From Parabacteroides sp. PM6-13 (GTDB lineage: Bacteria > Bacteroidota > Bacteroidia > Bacteroidales > Tannerellaceae): 64,000 nucleotides of DNA. The stretch lies in NCBI RefSeq assembly GCF_029892605.1, contig NZ_JARXWF010000006.1, forward strand, positions 205,482 to 269,481, given 5' to 3'. Each line of letters starts with the position of its first letter. Position 1 is the first letter of the stretch. This document shows, piece by piece, positions 48,121 to 58,500 of the stretch. The notes under the pieces are model-generated. The model was not told the origin of the DNA and did not search any database. It saw only the letters and a program-made list of their open reading frames with translations. The position numbers and the translations under genes were made by a program.

Positions 48121-49017
48121 TTATTCATGCGTATATTTTTGAAACTTGCCCGCTATATCGGCATCCGTATGCGTGCCTTTATGCACCAATACCCGATAGC
48201 GTAGTTTAATTGTCTCACCCTTCGACAGATTCGTCGCCTTGTCGTCGGCCGGCCAATACATGGGGGTGGGTGATATAAAACCATAGTCGCGCGTAAACCA
48301 GGGCGAAGGATACCACCTGTTCGACGGATGCTGCATAATAGCGATCCCCTCTACGCCCGTTTTCCGTTCACCATAGCAGTCGATCCAGGCGGAAGCAACG
48401 CCAAAAGTCCCTTTTTCTCCCTGATTTCCTTCCGAATCGATCATCACACCTCCCTGTGTGACCGAAAGATCCGCATCGATACGGGCGCTAAACAATGAAT
48501 GATTGGTTTTCTGAATAGTCACATCCATCAGCATTTCCATCTCCACCTCAAAATCCAACTGATACAACTCCTTGGACGGAGAAGATATAATGATCCGGCG
48601 ACGATCAATAACAGGTGCTTCGGCATCGGGGCGTTTCCAGATACATTCATCTTCGATCACTACCCGCTTGCCTTTAGCCTCGATAATACGAGCGCCAACA
48701 GAAATAATACGTCCGCGATCGAGCCCTTCCTGCCAGTAGTTACCGCCATTCACCCGGTCGCACCCGAAGAAGAGAGAACTATGATGCGGGTATTGCCCAT
48801 TGCGCATAGAGGTGACGCCGGCACCCGAGGTCGGCCCATTCACCGGGAAAAAGAAAGGATATTTCTCGTTCTCCGCAAAGTGATAACTGGTAAAAAACTG
48901 ATTCCCCACACTCACATCTATCCGATCGCCCACCTGCACAGCCGACAGAGTCCTGTTTTGCCCATAACTACCGCAAACAACCAATAAAGCGATCCCAATC
49001 AATAGTATTCTTTTCAT
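48121..49017 (-). CDS. DUF6807/PmoA-like secreted protein
   Basis: The 298-residue protein has a signal peptide (MKRILLIGIALLVVCGSYGQ) and the body of the DUF6807 family, often labelled PmoA-like. Features include FFFPVNGPTSGAGVTSMRNG, YPHHSSLFFGCDRVNGGNYW and HPSNRWYPSPWFTRDYGF, whose conserved His residues suggest metal or sugar binding. Its biochemical role is not established; homologues are common in glycan loci. It converges on the GH59 fusion gene with a 4-base gap. Its ATG overlaps the stop of the GH43 remnant (ATGA), suggesting that an intact GH43 gene was once translated just ahead of it. Confidence 0.75.
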   Translation of the reverse strand: MKRILLIGIALLVVCGSYGQNRTLSAVQVGDRIDVSVGNQFFTSYHFAENEKYPFFFPVNGPTSGAGVTSMRNGQYPHHSSLFFGCDRVNGGNYWQEGLDRGRIISVGARIIEAKGKRVVIEDECIWKRPDAEAPVIDRRRIIISSPSKELYQLDFEVEMEMLMDVTIQKTNHSLFSARIDADLSVTQGGVMIDSEGNQGEKGTFGVASAWIDCYGERKTGVEGIAIMQHPSNRWYPSPWFTRDYGFISPTPMYWPADDKATNLSKGETIKLRYRVLVHKGTHTDADIAGKFQKYTHE

Positions 49018-49281
49018 ATTCTATTTATTAAAATAAACAAATCATCTGACAACCGAGCTACTTTGGGGCTGGATTGTCCCCAGTAATAATATCCTTTGCC
49101 GTCATCATCAATGAAAACAGCAGGATCAATTTGATTAGCCCCTTTGGATACGTCCGTCACTAAAAACGCGGGCTTCCGGGTTGGCATTATAGACTCCCGG
49201 AAATGATATTGGATTCTGCGCATAAACAGATAGAGTATGTAAAAGACATACTATTCCAATGATCTTTTTCAAGTTTTTCAT
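49014..49281 (-). pseudogene. remnant of a GH43 gene with a large internal deletion
   Basis: From ATG 49281 the minus strand encodes a signal peptide and a GH43-like blade-1 start (MKNLKKIIGIVCLLHTL, then PGVYNANPEARVFSDG). It shifts frame at the junction and ends at TAA 49137-49135. In another frame the sequence continues with QIDPAVFIDDDGKGYYYWGQ, the middle-Asp motif of GH43, and then SSPKVARLSDDLF to the stop at 49016-49014. The middle of blade 1, all of blade 2 and the whole 3' part with the acid Glu are missing. It cannot make an active enzyme. Confidence 0.8.
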
Positions 49282-49400
49282 ATGTATTTATTGTTTTGCT
49301 TCATACTATAGGAAGCTGTTTTATGTGATTAAAATAGTTTTTTTTAAAAAGGAATCCCCGTAAAGATAGAGAAAATTTGGAAGAATAGAGTATATATACT

Positions 49401-49432
49401 AAAACCATTCCGGAATACTCCGGAATGGTTTT
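49401..49432. terminator. bidirectional terminator after the third SusC/SusD pair
   Basis: A perfect 14-bp stem (49401-49414 with 49419-49432) has a 4-nt loop, flanked by A-runs and T-runs. It lies 33 bases past the SusD stop and separates that operon from the GH43 remnant and the DUF6807 gene. Confidence 0.9.
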
Positions 49433-49464
49433 CTTAAAGAATCTATTCCCTTTTTATCTTAATA

Positions 49465-51495
49465 TTACTTTTCTGCTGTTTCATTGGCTCTCATCGGCCA
49501 ATAAGGATTCTGATAAAGGGGCGACTGTTCCGGGCTTGTTCCGTCGGGTGAAGTGATCAGAAACTCATCTGCTTTGATCGGATCTAGATAATGTGCCATC
49601 TTCCATTCAAAACCATTGTAACATCTCTGTGTTACCGTACGCTGGTAAGGACGAATATATTCGCTCTTTTCTTTCGGAGAAACATTCGCCTTATCAGAGC
49701 CGTCGGCCAGCAAATCGTCATACCACCCTTCCATAGGAGTATTCCATAAGTGCATACCTTCCGGTATATACGGTTTTGTTAGCATCTGATCCATGGATCT
49801 CCAACGACACAGATCCATATAGCGGATCCCTTCCGACAAGTATTCACTACGACGTTCGCGACGGATATTATAAAGCGTGGCATCTGAAAGAATATTTCCT
49901 CCGGAATAGGCTCCCCAGTCATTTTCAGCCTCTTTACTCATTACCGTCGCGGCTATTGTCTTATCGATATCGTCGCTCACATTAGCGCGACGGCGAATAA
50001 TCTGCCAATATTCACGAGCTGTGGCATTCAGGGCACCTTCTTTCTCATAACTGGCCTCCATATAGTTCAACAAAGCTTCCACCGCCCGATAAACCGGGAA
50101 AGCTATATACCCCTTGTTTTGGATATAATACTTACTATCGAAAGCTCCTCCTTTACGCAAAGCATAGCCTGTGGTATAGCGACGCTGGTCATAACCGATC
50201 GTGATTTCCGGATTAGGCTCTTCGAAGTTAATATTGAGACCGGTTTGCGATTCTACTAAAATATTCTTTTGTCCGCCTACCTTCAGAAAAAGAGACAAAC
50301 GGGAATCCCGGTTGACCACCACGTCGGCCACCGTTTGATCGCCTTTGTAATATCCATCACCTTCCATATAAGAACCATGCGCATAGACAGGTGTTCCATC
50401 TTCCATCAAAAAGTTTTGTACATAAGCGCGGGTTACACCTACCCCCCAATTACTTTGGTTTGCTGCCAAAGCAATGTCATTACCGAGTACATCTTTGGCA
50501 TAATCACGCCATAACAACACCTCTGCGTAACCCGACAAGTCTTCGGAAGCAAACATATCGTAATAGGGATTAGCCGGTGCTGTGGCCTCTTGTTGCAGGA
50601 TACCCGTATTGGTAGTCAACTTATTTTTATATTTCTCAGCCACCTCTTTGGAAGCCGACATGGCTATATCCAGAAAATAATTGATCTCATTATCAATATT
50701 CCCACTGGGAAATTGGTAATTGGCATTGTAATCCTTTGATTTACCCGGCCAGCCTTCGCCGTTAGGCACAAATGCCGTTCCTTTGAAATACTTCAACCAG
50801 GTAGCTTCAAAAAGAGCTACGCGGGACTTCAATAACAAAGCCACATCACGGTTAATACGAACAGTTGCCAAATCAACATCCGACATAAATAAGGCAGCTG
50901 AGTCCAGATCATTCAATATGAAACGAGCCACTTCGTTTCGCGGCATACGCTTACTTTGCTCTACCAGTTGATCAAAATCATCCGTCAATGGTTCTGTTAT
51001 AATAGGAAAATCACCAAATTTCTGATACCGTTTAAAATATTCCAACGCGCGTAAGAAGTACATTTCTCCGATATAATGCTTAATGGAAGATACTTGGCCA
51101 TTGATTGTATTTTCCGAACCGTCCATATTTGAGCCAAAACGTGCCAGGGCATAAGGGAAAAAGAAATTGATACGATAGATATTTCCAAAACTCCAATCTC
51201 CACCGCTCTGGGAAACTTTCAGATCCGTAGACGTATACCGGCTGGCAGGAGTCAGTCCAACCTGATTATCGGTACCGGCATCATTCGCATAGAAACCATA
51301 GGAGTTGCCTGAACTGGCAGGAAGGATCCTCGGATAAATATCATTCACATAGGCCTGTACCTGGGACGCATCGGCAAAAAACTGCTCAGGAGCCACATTC
51401 GACAGAGGCTCTCTGTCTAAAAAGTCTTCGCAGGAGACAAACACTCCACAGAGAGCTATAATTAAGACTATTTTATTAACTATTTTTGTTTTCAT
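49465..51495 (-). CDS. SusD-like outer-membrane lipoprotein (pair 3)
   Basis: The 676-residue protein is longer than the other SusD proteins here. It has a lipoprotein signal (lipobox FVSC followed by EDFLD) and SusD hallmarks: KHYIGEMYFLRALEYFKRYQKFG, GYIAFPVYRAVEALLNYMEASYE and IRRERRSEYLSEGIRYMDLCRW (key residues ALEYFKRYQ, EALLNYMEA, RRERRSEYL). It follows its SusC by 19 bases. The pair would capture and import a glycan chosen by HTCS2, which lies divergently upstream. Confidence 0.94.
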   Translation of the reverse strand: MKTKIVNKIVLIIALCGVFVSCEDFLDREPLSNVAPEQFFADASQVQAYVNDIYPRILPASSGNSYGFYANDAGTDNQVGLTPASRYTSTDLKVSQSGGDWSFGNIYRINFFFPYALARFGSNMDGSENTINGQVSSIKHYIGEMYFLRALEYFKRYQKFGDFPIITEPLTDDFDQLVEQSKRMPRNEVARFILNDLDSAALFMSDVDLATVRINRDVALLLKSRVALFEATWLKYFKGTAFVPNGEGWPGKSKDYNANYQFPSGNIDNEINYFLDIAMSASKEVAEKYKNKLTTNTGILQQEATAPANPYYDMFASEDLSGYAEVLLWRDYAKDVLGNDIALAANQSNWGVGVTRAYVQNFLMEDGTPVYAHGSYMEGDGYYKGDQTVADVVVNRDSRLSLFLKVGGQKNILVESQTGLNINFEEPNPEITIGYDQRRYTTGYALRKGGAFDSKYYIQNKGYIAFPVYRAVEALLNYMEASYEKEGALNATAREYWQIIRRRANVSDDIDKTIAATVMSKEAENDWGAYSGGNILSDATLYNIRRERRSEYLSEGIRYMDLCRWRSMDQMLTKPYIPEGMHLWNTPMEGWYDDLLADGSDKANVSPKEKSEYIRPYQRTVTQRCYNGFEWKMAHYLDPIKADEFLITSPDGTSPEQSPLYQNPYWPMRANETAEK

Positions 51496-51514
51496 TTTCT
51501 TCGTGTTTTAAATA

Positions 51515-54500
51515 TTAGAATGTCAAACTTAAACCCGCAGACCATGTTCTTGATAATGGATAGGCATTACCTCCCACTCCACCGGCACATGTTTCCGGAT
51601 CGAATACGTCGAACAAAGGAGTCAGTGTAAAGACATTTTCACCCGACACAAACAAACGTAAATTTGAAATACCCCATTTATTTGTCAAAGAATTCGGCAA
51701 TGTATATCCCAGTTGCAGGTTTTTCAGTCGCACATAGCGGGCATTCTGCATATAGCGAGTCTGCACCTGTTGATTTTTAGCGCCACTACTTACTATAGGA
51801 CGAGGGAAATAGGCATCCGTATTGGCCGGAATAATCCTGCCATTTAATCCGGATTCTTCCGCACGGAAATAATCTTCATGCTGTACGAATCCACGTATGT
51901 GCCATTCGCTTTTGTTTCCTCGAACACCCCAGAAATAACCGCCCGGGCCTTCATTACCATCGTTGGCATTTCCACCAGGCCAATAATCATGTTTCAATAC
52001 TCCCTGAAAGAATGCACGAAGATCGAATCCCTTATAGTCTGCCGTAAGGTCTAATCCGAAGAAATAATGCGGATTCGCATCTCCCAGTATCTTCAGGTCG
52101 CCATGGTCGTCCCAGGTACCTGCTCCGCCATCGATCTTACCATCATTATTCAGATCGGCATACATGATGTCGCCGGCGGCAAACTTCGATCCCAATGCAT
52201 TTTGTCCGCCATTTGGAAGACTTGCCAGATGCGCATCCATTTCTTCCTGTGTCTTTGCGATTCCAACCGTTTCATACCCCCAAATTAGCCCTACTTTCTG
52301 ACCTTCAATATAGTGTCCACCGACATCTCCGTTCCCTAATGTTCTCCGGATAGCGTTTGTCCGGTTACCCGGATAGCTGTCGATGTAAGTATCCTGATCC
52401 GACAAACTTGCCGTAATACCATATCCCAATCCATTATTCAAACGATCCCTCCAGGTAAGCGACAGTTCCCATCCTTGTGTATGTAAGTCGCAGTTGTTCG
52501 TTTTTGGAGGCGTAATACCCAACACGGAAGGAAGCGAAGGTGCCGGACCGATCATGTCTTTCGTGTAACGGATAAAATAGTCGAACTGACCGGATAGACG
52601 GTTATTAAACAACCCAAAATCCACACCTGCATTCCATTGTCCTACCGATTCCCAAGTCATTGTCTGACTGATCATATCTCCCACATAAGCTTTAGAAGAT
52701 CTAACGTCGCCCAGTAGCCAATCTCCTGTACCCGATTGCATGGTCATCGTACGGTAGGTCGGATACCATGTATTGGTATTCTGATTACTCAATTGCCCGT
52801 ATGAGAAACGAAGTTTCAACTGATTAACAGTATCAACCAACGGTTCCCAGAAACCTTCCTGTGCCATATTCCATCCCAAAGAGAAAGAAGGTGCCCATTG
52901 CCAACGGCTACCACGGCGGAAACGGGAAGAACCGTCGTAACGAAGATTTGCTTCAAACAGGTATTTCCCCATGTAATCATAATTCAAACGGCCAAAGAAT
53001 CCGGCAATAGCCCATTCATTCTGATAACCATATATTTGCGAATCGTAAGCACTACCGTTTCCTTGCAAACCGGAGGTTAGGTTGAACTCTGGAAAGTCAT
53101 TAAACATAATCCCCGCTCTTCTCACCGAATAGAAACGTTGATGCATATCTTCCGCCTGGAACCCACCCATGATTTTGAAGTTATGAACATCGTTGAAAGA
53201 ATGAGAATATTCACTATAAATATTCAGGTTCCAATAGTCTTCTTTGGTATCGTCCTGATATAAATAGCTGGTACCATTGGTATTGTTCTCTGTTCCGTCA
53301 GGACGGTGTTCATAGGCAGGAAGTGTCACCTCTTTGGTGTTGCTATTCATCGTGCTGTAATTGAACTCTATCTTTGTAATCCAGTTCTTAATCGGTTCGA
53401 TCGTGAATGAACCCTGATGATAAGTACGGTCTGTCACCATTTCACGCTGGCCGCCCTTGGCTACGGCTAATGCGTTAGCTCCATAAATATGCCCATTAGG
53501 ATCATACATCGGAATATTCGGCCAGTTCTGACGGCCATAATAATTATAATAGCTACCGGAGAAGGCTCTTGGACGCCATACGTCATTGCGCGTAAAACGA
53601 GTACTATAGCTAAACTTCAGCCAATCGGTCAATGTGGCCGTTATTTTTCCGGATACATTAAAACGATTCAAACCATCGTCTCCTATTTTCAACATACCTC
53701 CCTGATCCAGAAAATTAGCCGAAGCATAATAGGTCATACGCTCACTTCCGCCCGACACGCTGAGGTTGTGCTCTTGTGAAAACACCTGCGATTTATAGGT
53801 TTCCGCATACAAGTCAGTATTGGCATAACCTAAAGACCAGGGATCACTCCAAACATTCGGATTGTTAGGGTTCGGATCTAATCCACCGGTAAGTTTTCCC
53901 GCTTGGAAATCGAGCATTTTCTGCATTGTTTCATCTGAAAATTTAGCAGAGCCTCCATTGTTTATAATAGCCGTATTCATGAAATTGGCAAAACCATACG
54001 AATCCATTGATTCCGGCAAATTGATCGGACTGGCAACACGGAAACTATTATTATAATTCACCGAGACTCTACCGGTTTGTCCACTCTTTGTCGTGACAAG
54101 AATCACCCCAAACGGCGCGCGCGAACCATAAATAGAAGAAGAGGCAGCGTCTTTCAATACCGAGATATTTTCAATATCCTGAGGGTTAATGGTATTCAGG
54201 TCGCCTTCCATTCCATCGATCAGGATCAAAGGTTTACCACTGGAACCATCGCCAATAGTACCGGTTCCACGAACCGCAATATCCATTGTCTTATCGAGTT
54301 CTCCGGTGCTGGTCGTAATCTTCAGTCCCGGCACCACCCCTTGTAAGGCCTGCACAGCATTTGTTACCGGACGGGATTGAATATCCTTAGCCGTGGCAAT
54401 CCCTACCGATCCCGTCAGGTTCACCTTCTTTTGTGTACCAAACCCTACGACAACCACCTCATCGAGCAGCTGATTGTCTTCTTCTAAAACAATGCGCATG

Positions 54501-54820
54501 CTTCCAGCCTGTGCCTTCACTTCCCTATTTTTATAACCAATGTAGGAAATCATCAAGGTCGCATTGGGCTGTACCCGCAAGGAGAAGTTACCGTCATAAT
54601 CGGTAATTGTTCCATTGTTTGTTGTCCCTTTTTCCTGAATGGTTGCTCCAATAACCGGTTCGCCGGAAGGATCAGTCACCATACCGGTAACCGTTGTTTG
54701 TTGTGCAAATGCACCCACGGCAAAAAACATAAAAAACATACCCAGGAAGTACATCTTACGTTTTTTCCTTTTTGTCTCACTTTTTGCATCTAATGGAAAA
54801 GTGCAGTTTTTTGTTGTCAT
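51515..54820 (-). CDS. SusC-like TonB-dependent transporter (pair 3)
   Basis: The 1101-residue transporter has an unusually long, basic N-terminus before the signal helix (MYFLGMFFMFFAVGAFAQ). An alternative start at the internal ATG (residue 23) would give a standard signal peptide. Next come the carboxypeptidase-like domain (VTGMVTDPSGEPVIGATI), DEVVVVGFGTQKKVNLTGSV, a plug with SVLKDAASSSIYGSRAPFGV, and a barrel ending SAGLSLTF. The barrel contains DLNNDGKIDGG, a calcium-loop-like segment. It forms an operon with the SusD gene. Confidence 0.95.
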   Translation of the reverse strand: MTTKNCTFPLDAKSETKRKKRKMYFLGMFFMFFAVGAFAQQTTVTGMVTDPSGEPVIGATIQEKGTTNNGTITDYDGNFSLRVQPNATLMISYIGYKNREVKAQAGSMRIVLEEDNQLLDEVVVVGFGTQKKVNLTGSVGIATAKDIQSRPVTNAVQALQGVVPGLKITTSTGELDKTMDIAVRGTGTIGDGSSGKPLILIDGMEGDLNTINPQDIENISVLKDAASSSIYGSRAPFGVILVTTKSGQTGRVSVNYNNSFRVASPINLPESMDSYGFANFMNTAIINNGGSAKFSDETMQKMLDFQAGKLTGGLDPNPNNPNVWSDPWSLGYANTDLYAETYKSQVFSQEHNLSVSGGSERMTYYASANFLDQGGMLKIGDDGLNRFNVSGKITATLTDWLKFSYSTRFTRNDVWRPRAFSGSYYNYYGRQNWPNIPMYDPNGHIYGANALAVAKGGQREMVTDRTYHQGSFTIEPIKNWITKIEFNYSTMNSNTKEVTLPAYEHRPDGTENNTNGTSYLYQDDTKEDYWNLNIYSEYSHSFNDVHNFKIMGGFQAEDMHQRFYSVRRAGIMFNDFPEFNLTSGLQGNGSAYDSQIYGYQNEWAIAGFFGRLNYDYMGKYLFEANLRYDGSSRFRRGSRWQWAPSFSLGWNMAQEGFWEPLVDTVNQLKLRFSYGQLSNQNTNTWYPTYRTMTMQSGTGDWLLGDVRSSKAYVGDMISQTMTWESVGQWNAGVDFGLFNNRLSGQFDYFIRYTKDMIGPAPSLPSVLGITPPKTNNCDLHTQGWELSLTWRDRLNNGLGYGITASLSDQDTYIDSYPGNRTNAIRRTLGNGDVGGHYIEGQKVGLIWGYETVGIAKTQEEMDAHLASLPNGGQNALGSKFAAGDIMYADLNNDGKIDGGAGTWDDHGDLKILGDANPHYFFGLDLTADYKGFDLRAFFQGVLKHDYWPGGNANDGNEGPGGYFWGVRGNKSEWHIRGFVQHEDYFRAEESGLNGRIIPANTDAYFPRPIVSSGAKNQQVQTRYMQNARYVRLKNLQLGYTLPNSLTNKWGISNLRLFVSGENVFTLTPLFDVFDPETCAGGVGGNAYPLSRTWSAGLSLTF

Positions 54821-54965
54821 GTAATTTGTGATTTAAAGTAATGAATGAATACTAAGTAATTTTCTCTGAATAAATTCAATGGATCTCTAATGCATATTCG
54901 TACTAAATTTAGGTTGATAAATAGGCTATCATGCCCGGCATTTTCCAAGGGAACGATATCCGAGG

Positions 54966-54973
54966 CAAAGCTA
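54966..54973 (-). promoter_or_regulatory. candidate -7 box for the third SusC/SusD operon
   Basis: TAGCTTTG on the minus strand matches TAnnTTTG and would give a leader of about 140 nt. A second, weaker candidate is TAAATTTA at 54911-54904. I could not find a clear activator repeat at the spacing seen in the HTCS1 operators. Confidence 0.35.
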
Positions 54974-55137
54974 TGCAGGAGTTATGAAGGGGGGAGATGG
55001 TAAATTCAGCAAATAGCAAGGACAAATTAGTCTTTCTCAAAACGGGTGTATTGGTATCTCCGGATAAACCCTTTTTTGCGGTTCCCTTACAATTCGTAAG
55101 CTCCTTTCCTTTTTGGGGGATTCCCGACTATCATTTT

Positions 55138-55263
55138 GACAAAAACGCGGGAGTTTGCGCGCGAAATGGCAGGAGTTTGTAGAAAAAGTCCCGGGAGAAA
55201 CATTTTTTAACGTATCATATTGTAAACCAAAACGCTAATTTTGCTTACACTTTGTATTTTAGC
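55138..55263 (+). repeat. 126-bp shared intergenic element, copy B
   Basis: This plus-strand block aligns with the minus strand of 28398-28273. Its half-sites are GCGGGAGTTT at 55147-55156, GCAGGAGTTT at 55169-55178 (22 bp apart) and AAAGTCCCGG at 55185-55194 (6 bp further, inverted). The geometry equals copy A. The central base of each half-site differs from copy A in a coordinated way. Confidence 0.75.
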
Positions 55264-55493
55264 ATTTAACTTTAATAAAGGTCAGATCAGAAGTAAAATG
55301 AAGATATACGACCCATCGATTCTTCCTCCGCCATAAAACAGCGGGTAAATCAGGCATTCTTAAAGGGTAAAATAGGCAATCACAGAAGATATAAAGAACT
55401 CAAACCACTACAACACAACACATTATCAAACGTTCGCTTATAACCAAAAGATGGTTCTTTTTCATGCGGCTTCTGTTTTACAAGTATTTCTTG

Positions 55494-55501
55494 TATTTTT
55501 G
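55494..55501 (+). promoter_or_regulatory. -7 box for HTCS2
   Basis: TATTTTTG matches TAnnTTTG and lies 40 bases before the ATG at 55542. The -33 region is poor. Confidence 0.55.
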
Positions 55502-55541
55502 TAGATAGACAACATCCCATGGTTTTTAAAATCATTCACCT

Positions 55542-58500
55542 ATGTTTTACCGGCACTGCTTTTATTATTGCTTCTTCTTACTAATGTTCTCTATTACAGG
55601 AGTTGCGCAAAGCTACTCATTCAAGCACTTAAGCGTTGAAGACGGGCTATCGAATAACTATGTAAAAGATATAATACAAGACGGACAAGGGTGTATCTGG
55701 GTGGCGACCGAATCAGGATTAAGTCGTTTTGACGGGAAGCATTTTACGACCTACGAAGAAAATACATCCGATATAATCAGCAACGCGCTAAATGCGCTTT
55801 TATACGATCCTTCCGAAAATAAATTATGGATAGGCACGAAAAGTGGGTTAAGCTTGTTTGATTGCCAGACACAAGAGTTTAACAACTACGATAGTGAGAG
55901 GAGTCCGAAAATTGAAAATGTAGCTCATCTATGCTATGCCACAGACAGCAGCATCTGGATAACCAGTCATAACGGAGGACTCTTTTTGTACGACAGAAAG
56001 AAAAAAGAATTTTACTCTTATTCTACCGACAGTAATATAGAGGAAACAAACTATTCTCATTGGACTTCATTCGATGACGGGAAAGGCAAGTTGTATTTAG
56101 GGCATGCCCGAAAAGGGTTATCGATTATTGATCTGGAAACCCATGAAGTACGAAACTATCTTCACGACCCCAATAATCCCAAAAGCTTGCCGGGTCACAG
56201 TGTTTATTCTATTCTGATCGACCATCTGCAAAATATATGGATAGGCACAAACCAAGGGCTCGCTCTGTTCTATCCGCAAACAGATGAATTTTTATGTTTT
56301 AAACATGACCCGGGAGACCCCTACTCGCTTATCGCAGACCATATATACAACATCAAAGAAATGAATGATGGCAGTTTATGGATAGCCTGCGATATTGGTG
56401 GTATCAGTATATTGGATTTACACAATATTAGTTTTATGAATCCGGAAAATGTCCGGTTTTTCAATATTTCTGCTTCAAGTGACAATACGGGTACTTCTTC
56501 TAACAACATCAGAAGCCTATTGCAGGATTCGTTTGGTAATATATGGATAGGCAACTACAGCAGTGGTGTAGACTTTATCAGCCACAAGCAACCGGCATTT
56601 CATATTCTCCCCTATATCGAGAAAGGCGATATTCCCAAAAACAAACCAGTATGGGGGATTTGTTCCGACAAAGAACACCAGGTATGGATGGGTAGTGAGA
56701 ATGAAATAGCTCTGTTCAGAAACAACACACTAATAAAAGCCGTCTCTATTACCGAGCACATCAACAGGCCTTATGCCCAGGTATTTACCATGAAATGTAA
56801 CAAGCAAGGATTGCTATGGCTGGGAATTTATGATGATGGATTATTGACTTATAATATACAAAATAACCAATTCAAACGTATAGAACTGGATATTGAAAAT
56901 ATGGATATCATTACCTTCTATGAAGACAATGACGGTAGGATGTGGATTGGAGCAGAATATGGGCTCTACTCCTATTTTCAAGGCACATTATATAAAGAAG
57001 AGGATATTATCAGCCAACTTCGGGATTGGTCGACCTATGGGATTACACGTGACCGACAGGGCAAATTGTGGGTCGGAAGCTATGGAGGTGGAATTTGTAT
57101 TTTTGACCGGGAGAACCAATTAGTAGAAACGCTCTCTACCGAGAAAGGGTTTTGTTCGAACTCAATCAGCCACCTGATTACAGACTCGAAGGGAGGAATA
57201 TGGGCTGCGACACGTAATGGAATCGGCTATATTAAAGACACAAACCACCCGGATCAATTTGAATTATACAATTATAAACAGGGGCTCACGGAAACGCACG
57301 TACGCGCTCTTTTTGAAGACGAATCAGGCAATATATGGCTGAGCACCAACGATGGTATCTCCTTCTGGAACAACAAGAAACAGACATTTGATAATTATGA
57401 CTTCCGCGATGGCATCCCCTCTGGAAACTTCATTGAGGGCTCCAGTTGTTCCACGCCAGACGGAACTATTTACTTCGGATCGCTGAACGGTGTATGTTAT
57501 TTCAAACCCGGAGATCTTTCTAATGTGCAACAGGTCGCACCTGTCCAGATCATCGATTGCAGAGGTTTTAACAAACAGATAGAAAGCCGAAGCGATGAAT
57601 ATATTATCCCTTTATCGAACGGGCGCATCCGCCTCCCTTACGACCGGAATACCTTCCGAATCTCCTACACTGTACCCGACTACTCCCAAAGCCGGCAGGT
57701 AGAATACGCTTATAAGATGGAAGGATTGGAAAATGCCTGGTATAACACACAGGGGGAAAACCAGATCACCTTCCGGAACCTTTCACCGGGGGAATATACA
57801 TTTTATGTAAAAGCCAAATTGAGGAATCAGGAATGGGACGAAACACATAGGGCGTCCGTCGCTATTCTGATCACTCCCCCCTTATGGCTTACCTGGTATG
57901 CCAAACTGTTTTATCTCCTGATCTTTCTATGGGTGGTCTTTTTCCTGCTTCGCCTGTATAAAAACAGATTAGATCTGAAAACCTCGCTGGAACTGGAAAG
58001 AAAAGAGAACCTGAATAAGCAGGAGTTGAATAATGAACGACTGCGTTTTTACACCAATGTGACCCACGAATTGCGCACACCACTCACATTAATTCTGGGT
58101 CCACTGGAAGATCTAATTAATGATCGCGGCTTGCCATCGCCTTATAACCAAAAAATAAGTACCATACACCGCAGCGCGCTCCGACTGTTAAACCTGATCA
58201 ACCAGATACTCGAATTCCGAAAAACAGAAACACAAAACCGCCGGCTGACAGTCAGCAAAGAGGATTTAAGCCGGTTGGTGAGAGAGATCGGTCTACGCTA
58301 CAAAGAGCTTAATCAAAATGATAAAATAGATTTCCGGATAATAATTGAAACAAAAGAGGTTGTCTTGTTTTACGATGTCGATATGGTGACAAGTATTTTG
58401 AATAACCTATTATCTAATGCGATAAAATATACAACAGAAGGAGAAATCAAGCTCATCATGCGCTCTGTTGCTGAGGAAAACAATATATATACGGAAATAG

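Larger units (their letters stand above)
54821..55541. other. divergent intergenic region between the pair 3 operon and HTCS2
   Basis: These 721 bases hold no credible gene. They contain candidate -7 boxes for both directions, copy B of the shared element (55138-55263), and TTACAATTCGTAAG at 55087-55100, nearly identical to 28395-28408. The stretch 55264-55480 is AT-rich and shows nothing I can name. Confidence 0.7.

Noticed and set aside
54904..54973. An HTCS1-type operator in front of the third SusC gene
   Set aside because: No ATWATCC-type repeat lies at the required distance from either candidate -7 box, so I do not assign this operon to HTCS1.
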